Shown piece after piece: positions 17,708 through 23,977 of a stretch of 64,000 nt of DNA. The stretch covers positions 3,720,001 through 3,784,000 of the forward strand of contig NZ_LT607410.1 of assembly GCF_900091515.1 (NCBI RefSeq), in the 5' to 3' direction. The translations under genes and the position numbers were made by a program. Each line of letters begins with the position of its first letter. Position 1 is the first letter of the stretch. The notes beneath the pieces are model-generated. The model was given only the letters and a program-made list of their open reading frames with translations, made no database searches and was not told the DNA's origin. This DNA is from Micromonospora purpureochromogenes (GTDB lineage: Bacteria; Actinomycetota; Actinomycetes; Mycobacteriales; Micromonosporaceae).

Positions 17708-17850
17708 ACGCGTACCCGAGACCAGAGGTCGGCGACGGACTGTGTCCGCTGCTCTGTCCGATTGAGCCAGCCACCCGGAGGTGACGGAGGACTCGAACCT
17801 CCAACCCGCGGATCCGGGAAGTAACCGTCGCCTGCGCACCGGGTACGCGT
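17708..17850 (-). ncRNA. Y RNA-like RNA A, long form with permuted tRNA-like module
   Basis: 143 nt, minus strand. The ends pair perfectly (ACGCGTACCCG with CGGGTACGCGT). An internal loop with GTGCGCA on the 5' side follows, then an 8-bp stem (GGCGACGG/CCGTCGCC), then a tRNA-like module in permuted order: T-arm GGAGG-TTCGAGT-CCTCC (17786-17802), acceptor-like hairpin GTCACC-TCCG-GGTGGC, D-arm GCTC-AATCGGACA-GAGC (17751-17767). This matches the design described for bacterial YrlA RNAs, where the Ro-binding stem replaces the anticodon arm. No promoter of its own: it lies 6 nt after RNA B and 40 nt before rsr. Confidence 0.8.
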
Positions 17851-17856
17851 GTGGTC

Positions 17857-17948
17857 GCGCCTCCCGAGATCGGAGCCGGTGACGGACGGACCTTCACCGG
17901 GGCCGGGGCCCCTTGAGATGTAACCGTCACCTGCGCACCGGGAAGTGC
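17857..17948 (-). ncRNA. Y RNA-like RNA B, short form
   Basis: 92 nt, minus strand. Outer stem GCACTTCCCG/CGGGAGGCGC (one mismatch), the same internal loop as RNA A (5' GTGCGCA; 3' side ending GATCT), inner stem GGTGACGG/CCGTCACC, then a GC-rich hairpin instead of a tRNA-like module. The conserved GGTTACATC follows the inner stem. Its predicted first base falls exactly 7 nt after the -10 box at 17955-17960. It would be transcribed together with RNA A and possibly rsr. Confidence 0.75.
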
Positions 17949-17954
17949 CTGCCG

Positions 17955-17983
17955 ACCGTAGCGGCGGCCGCGGCGGCGGACAA
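17955..17983 (-). promoter_or_regulatory. Promoter for Y RNA B (and A)
   Basis: Minus strand TTGTCC (17978-17983), 17 bp, TACGGT (17955-17960). The upstream GCAAATC...GTTG block is shared with the RNA D promoter although the rest of the spacer differs, which supports function. Confidence 0.65.
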
Positions 17984-18026
17984 CGGGATTTGCCATCTCG
18001 TGATCATGGACCGGGGGTACGGTCAT

Positions 18027-18163
18027 GCCGCATGCCGAGATCGAGGGTCGACGGCGGAAGGCCATTGCTCTGCCGACTGAGCTACCGGCGGCAACGCCGG
18101 AGGGGATTCGAACCCCCGACCCATGGATGAGAAGTATCCGCTGTCTGCGCACCGGCATGCGGC
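18027..18163 (-). ncRNA. Y RNA-like RNA C, long form with permuted tRNA-like module
   Basis: 137 nt, minus strand. Termini pair perfectly (GCCGCATGCCG/CGGCATGCGGC). Conserved internal loop (GTGCGCA; 3' side ending CTCGATCT), inner stem GACAGCGG/CCGCCGTC with one A-C mismatch, GATACTTC, then a permuted tRNA-like part: T-arm GGGG-TTCGAAT-CCCC (18102-18116), acceptor-like CCGGCG-TTGC-CGCCGG, then TA and D-arm GCTC-AGTCGGCA-GAGC (18067-18082). A naive reading could mistake it for a broken tRNA gene; the order T-arm before D-arm on the transcribed strand excludes a normal tRNA. It starts 4 nt after RNA D. Confidence 0.8.
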
Positions 18164-18167
18164 GTGC

Positions 18168-18241
18168 GCGCCGCCCGAGATCACCCTTGGCGACGGGCCA
18201 ATTGTCAGAGAAGTAGCCGTCACCCCCGCACCGGGAAGCGC
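18168..18241 (-). ncRNA. Y RNA-like RNA D, short form
   Basis: 74 nt, minus strand. Outer stem GCGCTTCCCG/CGGGCGGCGC (one mismatch, one G-U), internal loop with 5' GTGCGG and 3' side ending GATCT, inner stem GGTGACGG/CCGTCGCC (one G-U), and an unpaired loop beginning CTACTTCTCTGAC. Same design as RNA B but without the extra GC hairpin. Its predicted first base is 7 nt after the -10 at 18248-18253. Followed almost directly by RNA C, so a two-RNA transcript is likely. Confidence 0.72.
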
Positions 18242-18247
18242 ACGCCC

Positions 18248-18277
18248 AAGCTAGTGGCGGCCCGTCGGGCCCGGCAA
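18248..18277 (-). promoter_or_regulatory. Promoter for Y RNA D (and C)
   Basis: Minus strand TTGCCG (18272-18277), 18 bp, TAGCTT (18248-18253), preceded by CCAAATCGTG, which parallels the upstream block of the RNA B promoter. Confidence 0.6.
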
Positions 18278-18304
18278 CACGATTTGGCTCCCGCCGCATC
18301 CCCC

Positions 18305-18391
18305 GGACGCGGCCGGGCGGGCTGATCCGTGGGCTCCGCCGGCTCTCGCCGGCGAAGCGACCGCTTCCCGCGCACCGGGTACGCGGCGTCC
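18305..18391 (-). ncRNA. Degenerate fifth Y RNA-like copy (E)
   Basis: The 16-nt CGCGTACCCGGTGCGC at 18370-18385 is identical to the 5' arm of RNA A, and GGACGC/GCGTCC could close the ends. However, the expected 3' partner of the outer stem and the inner stem are lost. It folds instead into two local hairpins, GAAGC-GGTC-GCTTC and GCCGGC-GAGA-GCCGGC. No clear promoter. Best read as a decayed or strongly diverged copy at the start of the array, partly facing the divergent AlkB-like gene. Confidence 0.4.
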
Positions 18392-18453
18392 CCCGGCAAG
18401 CGGGATCGGTCATGGCCCGCCACCGCGTCGCCGCCACCGCTACCGTCGATCTG

Positions 18454-19017
18454 ATGGGACGGATGCGCGGCGTCCAGGAGCGACCGGCGGGGCTCACGTA
18501 CCAGCCTGAGCTGGTCAGCCCCGACGAGGAACGTTTGCTGCTGACGGTGCTCGGGGCGATGAACTACCGCGAGATCCGGATGCACGGCCAGGTCGCCCGG
18601 CGCACCGTCCGGCACTTCGGTGTCGACTACGACTACGGATCGTTCCAGCTCACCGAGGCCGAGGCGCTGCCGGTGGAGCTGCACGAGGTCCGCCGGCGCT
18701 GCGCCGACCTCGCCGGCGTGGCGCCGGCCAGCTTCGCGCAGGCGCTGGTCACCCGCTATCCGCCCGGTGCGGTGATCGGCTGGCACCGGGACGCTCCCGC
18801 GTTCGGCCCGACCGTGGCCGGTGTGTCGCTGGGCGCCGCCTGCCTGTTGCGCCTGCGGCGGGACACCGCGGGACAGCGCCGGGTGTACGAGGTGGAGTTG
18901 GCGCCCCGCTCGGCGTACGTGCTGGCCGGTGCCGCCCGGTCGACGTGGCAGCACAGCATTCCGCCGGTCCCGGAGCTGCGGTATTCCATCACCTTCCGCC
19001 AACTCCGCCGGCCCTGA
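18454..19017 (+). CDS. AlkB-like 2-oxoglutarate/Fe(II)-dependent dioxygenase
   Basis: 187 residues. The C-terminal half contains the double-stranded beta-helix motifs of the AlkB group: GWHRDAPAFG (HxD iron ligands), WQHSIPPV (second His) and RYSITFRQL (2-oxoglutarate-binding Arg). AlkB enzymes demethylate alkylated bases in DNA or RNA. ATG 18454 is chosen because TACCGT sits 7 nt upstream, the leaderless pattern seen elsewhere here; ATG 18412 would add 14 residues. Divergent from the Y RNA array. Confidence 0.85.
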   Translation: MGRMRGVQERPAGLTYQPELVSPDEERLLLTVLGAMNYREIRMHGQVARRTVRHFGVDYDYGSFQLTEAEALPVELHEVRRRCADLAGVAPASFAQALVTRYPPGAVIGWHRDAPAFGPTVAGVSLGAACLLRLRRDTAGQRRVYEVELAPRSAYVLAGAARSTWQHSIPPVPELRYSITFRQLRRP

Positions 19018-19091
19018 CCCGCGGCGCCCGCCCCGCCAGGCGGATGGGCCGCGACGGTGGCCAGCCGGCGACCCGCCCGCCGCGACACCCG

Positions 19092-19193
19092 TCAGACGAC
19101 GCAGAACTCGTTGCCCTCGGGATCGCCCAGCACCACGGCGTAGTAGTCCATCGCCGGCTCGTTCATCGTCCGCCGGCAGGTGCCGTCGGTCGA
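19092..19193 (-). pseudogene. C-terminal remnant of a VOC (glyoxalase-like) family gene
   Basis: The minus strand reads about 34 codons ending DYYAVVLGDPEGNEFCVV-stop, the typical last strand of VOC/glyoxalase-like proteins (VMADPEGNEFC). The frame is closed by a stop directly upstream, inside an 18-bp tandem duplication. Only the tail survives. Confidence 0.6.
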
Positions 19194-19225
19194 TCACGCC
19201 GAGGAAGTCGATCACCCCGAGGAAG
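19190..19225. repeat. Tandem 18-bp direct repeat
   Basis: Two head-to-tail copies of TCGATCACSCCGAGGAAG (S = G or C; 17 of 18 identical). They sit at the broken edge of the VOC remnant, consistent with a slippage or recombination scar. Confidence 0.6.
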
Positions 19226-19566
19226 TGGCTTTCGTCACTCGGTCCCCGAAGCGCGCCCGCGTCCCCAGGCCGCCGTCGCGGCACCCGGCCGGCCGCTCGC
19301 CGGGGACCCGGGGCGGCGGTAACCTGGGGCTTTACTCCGGCCTGGGGGGTCGTTTTCCCTGCTCGCGCGGTGGCATCAGGGTCGGGCGATCGAGGGGGCG
19401 CGGGTGCCGGAGCGGGGCGGTTGGCGGTCGGCGGCGACCGGCCGGGCGGCGCGCCGCCCCACCTCGGGCGCCGCGCTCCGACCGGGCGCGCGACCCTCGT
19501 CCCGGGCACCGAGGTTCGGCGGGCCCGGCGACGGGGTACGGGCACGGCGATGAGGTGTATTCGAAC
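19226..19566. other. Gene-free stretch upstream of the hybrid histidine kinase
   Basis: No ORF here has a plausible protein reading. It contains an inverted repeat CCCCAGGCC (19263-19271) and GGCCTGGGG (19339-19347), and a nearby direct copy of CCTGGGG. Presumably it holds the kinase promoter; I cannot place it. Confidence 0.4.
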
Positions 19567-22500
19567 GTGACCAGCCCCACCGAGGAGCTGTTCGGCGGCG
19601 GCAGCGCCACCGGACGGTTGATGGCCCGGCTCGACTGGGCCGCCACCCCGCTCGGCCCCGTCCAGTCCTGGCCGCAGAGCCTGCGCGCCGCCGTGCGGAT
19701 CGTCCTGTCCTCCCGGTACCCGATGCTGCTGCTCTGGGGCGGACAGTTCACCCAGCTGTACAACGACGCGTACTCGGCCCTGATCGGCGACAAGCATCCG
19801 GGGGCGCTCGGGGACGACGTCCGGACCACCCTGGCCGAGGGCTGGGACGTGCTCGCGCCGCTGATCCACGACGCGATGGCGACCGGCGTGGCCAGCTGGG
19901 TGCCCGCCCTCCAACTGCTCCTCGACCGGTCCGGCTACCGGGAGGAGGCCTACTTCAGCGTCTCCCACGCCCCGGCCCGCGACGACGACGGCCGTACCGT
20001 CGGCGTGTTCACCGTGTGCAGCGAGGTCACCGAGCAGGTGGTCGGGGAACGGCGGCTGGGACTGCTGCGGGACCTCTCGGTGCGCGGCGACGGGCGCACG
20101 GTGGACGTCGACAGCACCTGCGCCCGGCTGGTCGAGGCGATCGGCGGGCACCGGCTGGACGTGCCGTTCGCCGCGATCTACCTCCGGGAGGGTGCGGCGC
20201 TGCGCCGGGTGGCCTGTACCGGTGACGGCCCGGTGGCGGCGGTGCTGCCCGACGTCGTGGTCGACGGCGACCCGGCCTGGGGACTGTGGGCCGCCGGCGG
20301 GGGAGCGACCACCGAGGTCCACGGGGTCGCCGAGCGGATGACGTTGCCGGCCGGGGCGTTCGACGAGCCGGCGGCCAGCGCCGTGGCGCTGCCGTTGCCC
20401 TCCGCGGAGGCCGACCAGCCCCTCGGGGTGCTGCTGGCCGGGGTGAGCCCCAGCCGCGCCCTGGACGAGGCGTACCGGTCGTTCGTCCACCTGCTGGCGC
20501 AGCAGGTGGCCGTCGCGGTGCGCAACGCCCGGGCGTACGAGGAGGAACGTCGTCGGGCCGAGGCCCTGGCCGAGCTCGACCGCGTCAAGACCAGCTTCTT
20601 CACCAACGTCAGCCACGAGTTCCGTACGCCGCTGACGCTGATGCTCGGCCCGCTGACCGACGCCCTCGCCGACGAGCGGCACCCGCTGCCACCGGAACAG
20701 CGGGACCGGGTGGACACCGCCCGGCGCAACGCCACCCGGCTGCTCACCCTCGTCAACAGCCTGCTGACCTTCTCCAGCCTGGAGGCCGGGCGCGCCCGCA
20801 GCCGGGCGCGGCAGGTGGACCTGCCGAAGCTGACCGCCGAGTTGGCCGGCGTGTTCCGCTCGGCGGTGGAGCGCGCCGGGCTGCGCCTGGAGGTGGACTG
20901 CCCGCCGCTGCCCCGGCCGGTGGCGCTCGACCCGGCCAACTGGGAGCGCATCGTCACCAACCTGCTGTCCAACGCGCTGAAGCACACGTTCGTGGGGCGG
21001 ATCAGCGTCGGGCTGCACGCCCACCCCACGGAGCTGCGGCTGACCGTCGCCGACACCGGCATCGGCATCGCCGAGGAGGAGATGCCCCGGCTCTTCGAGC
21101 GCTTCCACCGGGTGGACGGGGCCCGCTCCCGCAGCCACGAGGGCACCGGCATCGGGCTGGCCCTGGTGGGCGAGCTGGCCCGGCTCGAGGGCGGCGACGT
21201 CCGGGTGGACAGCCAGGTCAGGCGCGGCAGCACCTTCACCGTCGCACTGCCCTGGTCGGCGCTGCACCGCGGCACGGACGACACGGTGCCGGCGAGCGAC
21301 CTCGGTGACACCACGCGCGCCGTGGTGCAGGAGGCGAGCGGTTGGCTGGTCGACCCCGTCCGGCCCGAGCCGGGCGAGGAGGGGTCGGCCGGGACGCTGC
21401 CCGACGACGGGCGGCGGGTGCGGATCCTGGTGGCCGACGACAACGCCGACATGCGCGCGTACCTGGCCCGGTTGCTGACCGCGCAGGGCTGGCGGGTGGA
21501 CGTGGTCGGCAACGGTCGGCAGGCGCTCGACGCGATCCGGCGGGACCCGCCGGACCTGTTGCTGACCGACGTGATGATGCCGGAGGTCGACGGCTTCGCC
21601 CTGGTGCGCACCCTGCGGGGACAGCCGGACACCCGGGCGCTGCCGGTGGTGGTGCTCTCCGCCCGCGCCGGCGCGGACGCCGCCGTCGAGGGCCTCGACC
21701 TCGGCGCCGACGACTACGTGGTCAAGCCCTTCACCGCGGCCGACCTCGTCGCCCGGGTACGGGCCACCCTCGAGGGTGCGCGACGGCGCCTGCCGACACC
21801 GGATGCCGAGGACGATCGTCCGGAGCCGCCGCGGTCGACCCGTCCCGCCGGTGCCGCCCCGAGTCCAGCTCCGCCGGCCACCGGCCCGGTCGAGGCGGCC
21901 TCCGCCGGGACGGCCCCGGACTCTGTGCGGTCGTCGACCGGTACCGCCGAGGGCAGCTCCGTCCCGCCGGCTCCGGACCTTGCGCCGTCGGCCCGTACCG
22001 TCGAAGCCGGCTCCGCCGGGGCGGCCGCGGATCCTGCGCCCGCGGCGGCCCGGACGATGGACGCGGCCTTGTCCGACGTGGCCCCGGCCGCCCCCGGCCA
22101 GCCGGTTGCGGGCCCCCGGCGGGCCGCCGCCCCCGCCGGAGCGCCGACCACCGTGCGGGTGCCGAACGGCCACCGGACGGCGTCCGTGGTGGACACCGAC
22201 TGGAGCTACCCCTCGGCGGCCGCCTCCGCCTCGGTGATGCGGCGGGACGTGCGGACCTCGCTGGAGGCGCTGCAGGTGCACCCCGACGTCGTGCAGGACC
22301 TCCTGGTGGCCGCGTCCGAGGCGTTCAACAACGCCGTCGAGCACGCGCAGCAGCCGACCCGACCCGAGGTGCGGGTCCGGCTCCAGGTCAACGCCGGCGC
22401 GGCCCGGCTCACCGTCCGCGACTTCGGCACCTGGCGGGACCGGCGGTCGGCGATGGACCGCGGCCGCGGCGCCACCCTGATGAACGCCTTCGGCGACGTG

Positions 22501-22569
22501 CGGCTGATGTCGAGCGCCTCCGGCACGACGGTGACCATCGAGCGTCGCCTCACCGACGACCAGGGCTGA
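19567..22569 (+). CDS. Hybrid sensor histidine kinase with receiver and C-terminal RsbW-like ATPase domain
   Basis: 1000 residues. PAS-like sensor about 15-150, GAF about 170-330, HisKA with phospho-acceptor His350 (NVSHEFRTPL), HATPase_c about 455-565 (NLLSNALKH, ADTGIGI, GTGIGLALV), receiver about 618-735 with Asp668 (LLTDVMMPEVDGF), a ~140-residue Ala/Pro/Ser linker, and a second ATPase domain about 870-995 of the RsbW/anti-sigma type (EAFNNAVEHAQ, VRDFGTWRD). The tail could link two-component signalling to a partner-switching sigma pathway. GTG 19567 has GAGG ~11 nt upstream. Monocistronic. Confidence 0.88.
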   Translation: MTSPTEELFGGGSATGRLMARLDWAATPLGPVQSWPQSLRAAVRIVLSSRYPMLLLWGGQFTQLYNDAYSALIGDKHPGALGDDVRTTLAEGWDVLAPLIHDAMATGVASWVPALQLLLDRSGYREEAYFSVSHAPARDDDGRTVGVFTVCSEVTEQVVGERRLGLLRDLSVRGDGRTVDVDSTCARLVEAIGGHRLDVPFAAIYLREGAALRRVACTGDGPVAAVLPDVVVDGDPAWGLWAAGGGATTEVHGVAERMTLPAGAFDEPAASAVALPLPSAEADQPLGVLLAGVSPSRALDEAYRSFVHLLAQQVAVAVRNARAYEEERRRAEALAELDRVKTSFFTNVSHEFRTPLTLMLGPLTDALADERHPLPPEQRDRVDTARRNATRLLTLVNSLLTFSSLEAGRARSRARQVDLPKLTAELAGVFRSAVERAGLRLEVDCPPLPRPVALDPANWERIVTNLLSNALKHTFVGRISVGLHAHPTELRLTVADTGIGIAEEEMPRLFERFHRVDGARSRSHEGTGIGLALVGELARLEGGDVRVDSQVRRGSTFTVALPWSALHRGTDDTVPASDLGDTTRAVVQEASGWLVDPVRPEPGEEGSAGTLPDDGRRVRILVADDNADMRAYLARLLTAQGWRVDVVGNGRQALDAIRRDPPDLLLTDVMMPEVDGFALVRTLRGQPDTRALPVVVLSARAGADAAVEGLDLGADDYVVKPFTAADLVARVRATLEGARRRLPTPDAEDDRPEPPRSTRPAGAAPSPAPPATGPVEAASAGTAPDSVRSSTGTAEGSSVPPAPDLAPSARTVEAGSAGAAADPAPAAARTMDAALSDVAPAAPGQPVAGPRRAAAPAGAPTTVRVPNGHRTASVVDTDWSYPSAAASASVMRRDVRTSLEALQVHPDVVQDLLVAASEAFNNAVEHAQQPTRPEVRVRLQVNAGAARLTVRDFGTWRDRRSAMDRGRGATLMNAFGDVRLMSSASGTTVTIERRLTDDQG

Positions 22570-22611
22570 CCCGGGTCGCACCCGGCTACGGGGCGCACCC
22601 GCCGCGCCGGT

Positions 22612-23091
22612 CTAGTCCCGGGCGATCAGGCCCGGCCCGGCGAGGAGGGCGATGTCGCTGTGGTCGACCTCGTGACCCTGCTCGCAGCGGAGCACGGCGC
22701 GGACCCGGCAGCCGCAGTCGCGGTGGGTGGCCAGCACCGGCGGGCCGGTCTCGTCGGCTGCCCAGCTGTCCCCCCACTGACGGAGCGCGGTGATCACCGG
22801 CAGCAGCTCGCGCCCCTTGCGGGTGAGCTGGTACTCGTACCGGGTGCGCTGCCCCTGCTCGCGGTAGGGCGTCCGTTCCAGCAGGCCGGCGCCGACCAGT
22901 TCCCGTAGGCGGGCGGCCATCGCCGGCTCGCCGATGCCCACCCGGCGGACAAAGTCGTCGAAACGGCGCGTGCCGAGCAGCGCGTCCCGCATGATCAGCA
23001 TCGCCGACCTGCTGCCCACGATGTCCATGGCCCGCGCGATCGAGCAGTTCGTCATTGACCACGCTTCCCGATCGTCCCGCAGATCCTGCAT
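22612..23091 (-). CDS. HxlR-family transcriptional regulator
   Basis: 159 residues. An HxlR winged helix spans about 15-105: CSIARAMDIVGSRSAMLIMRDALLGTRRFDDF, RVGIGEPAMAARLRELV, and the wing YEYQLTRKG. A short Cys-containing tail (HRDCGCRVRAVLRCEQGHEV) may be redox- or metal-sensitive. ATG 23091 has TACGCT 6 nt upstream (leaderless pattern); ATG 23055 is an alternative. Divergent from an SDR/MFS gene pair, with a 24-bp palindrome over its promoter. Confidence 0.88.
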   Translation of the reverse strand: MQDLRDDREAWSMTNCSIARAMDIVGSRSAMLIMRDALLGTRRFDDFVRRVGIGEPAMAARLRELVGAGLLERTPYREQGQRTRYEYQLTRKGRELLPVITALRQWGDSWAADETGPPVLATHRDCGCRVRAVLRCEQGHEVDHSDIALLAGPGLIARD

Positions 23092-23107
23092 GGCCCCAGC
23101 GTACGGG

Positions 23108-23131
23108 CTGACTTGCGTTGACGCTAGTCAG
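23108..23131. promoter_or_regulatory. HxlR operator palindrome
   Basis: Arms CTGACTTGCGT and ACGCTAGTCAG (one mismatch) around a TG centre. It covers the spacer/-35 region of the HxlR promoter and the divergent SDR upstream region, so it could control both. Confidence 0.65.
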
Positions 23132-23134
23132 AGT

Positions 23135-23170
23135 GCTTCACTGGGTGAGCTGACTTTTCCCAAGTGAAGC
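23135..23170. promoter_or_regulatory. Second inverted repeat between HxlR and SDR genes
   Basis: GCTTCACT (23135-23142) and AGTGAAGC (23163-23170) are exact complements 20 bp apart, and GGG/CCC extends them with a one-base offset. Lower GC than its surroundings. Possible second regulator site or 5'-leader hairpin of the SDR gene. Confidence 0.4.
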
Positions 23171-23206
23171 CAGACTCGCGCAGTGAACCTCACAGACAGG
23201 ATCGTC

Positions 23207-23905
23207 ATGGACATCTCGGCCACTACCGCACTGGTCACCGGCGCCAACCGGGGCTTCGGCCGCGCCCTCGCCCGCGAGCTGCTCGCCCGGGGCGCCACCG
23301 TGTACGCCGCGGCCCGCAACCCGGCCCTGATCGACCTCCCGGGCGCCCGGCCGCTGGCACTGGACATCACCGACCCCGCGTCCGTGGCAGCGGCCGCGGC
23401 GACCGCCGGCGACGTCACCCTGCTGGTGAACAACGCCGGCTCGTCGACCGGCGCCGACCTGCTCACCGGGGACCTGGACCAGATCCGCCTGGAGATGGAG
23501 ACGCACTACCTCGGCACCCTCTCGGTGGTGCGGGCCTTCGCCCCCGTCATCGAGCGCAACGGCGGCGGCACGATCCTCAACGTGTTGTCCGCGCTGTCCT
23601 GGTTCGCCCTGCCCACCGACGGCGCCTACGTCGCGGCGAAGGCCGCCGAATGGGGCCTGACCAACTCGCTGCGCCTCACGCTCGCCCCGGCGAAGATCCG
23701 CGTCGCAGGCCTGCACGTGGGGTTCATGGACACCGACATGACCCGGGCGGTCACCGCCCCGAAGGCCGACCCGGCCGACGTGGCGGCGTACGCCGTCGAC
23801 CAACTGGCCGCGGACGCGTACGAGATCGTCGCCGACGGCGTCAGCCGCGACGTGCTCGCCCGGCTCTCCGGCGGGGTGGCGGCCCTCTACCCGCAGCTGC
23901 CGTAG
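23207..23905 (+). CDS. Short-chain dehydrogenase/reductase (SDR)
   Basis: 232 residues. Rossmann glycine motif TGANRGFG near residue 10, NNAG at about 80, and the catalytic YxxxK pair (YVAAK) with Ser upstream (LSALSW). Classical SDR, NAD(P)-dependent; substrate unknown. ATG 23207 is preferred over an in-frame GTG at 23183. Probably the first gene of the HxlR-controlled unit, 72 bp before the MFS transporter. Confidence 0.88.
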   Translation: MDISATTALVTGANRGFGRALARELLARGATVYAAARNPALIDLPGARPLALDITDPASVAAAAATAGDVTLLVNNAGSSTGADLLTGDLDQIRLEMETHYLGTLSVVRAFAPVIERNGGGTILNVLSALSWFALPTDGAYVAAKAAEWGLTNSLRLTLAPAKIRVAGLHVGFMDTDMTRAVTAPKADPADVAAYAVDQLAADAYEIVADGVSRDVLARLSGGVAALYPQLP

Positions 23906-23977
23906 CCGGACACCGCCCTCCACCCCGCGCCGGCGGGCACCGTCCGGCCGACCCCATCACCTCTGCAAGGAGTAGCT

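Noticed and set aside
17751..17802. Normal tRNA gene in the region upstream of the TROVE gene
   Set aside because: T-arm precedes D-arm on the coding strand and no anticodon arm lies between them; the element fits a permuted tRNA mimic in a Y RNA instead.
18067..18116. Second apparent tRNA gene (D-arm and T-arm consensus)
   Set aside because: Same permuted order as in RNA A, enclosed by perfect outer stems; not a functional tRNA.
18220..22581. 1453-codon minus-strand ORF opposite the hybrid histidine kinase
   Set aside because: High-GC shadow frame with Arg/Gly/His-rich sequence; the plus strand has unmistakable kinase and receiver motifs.
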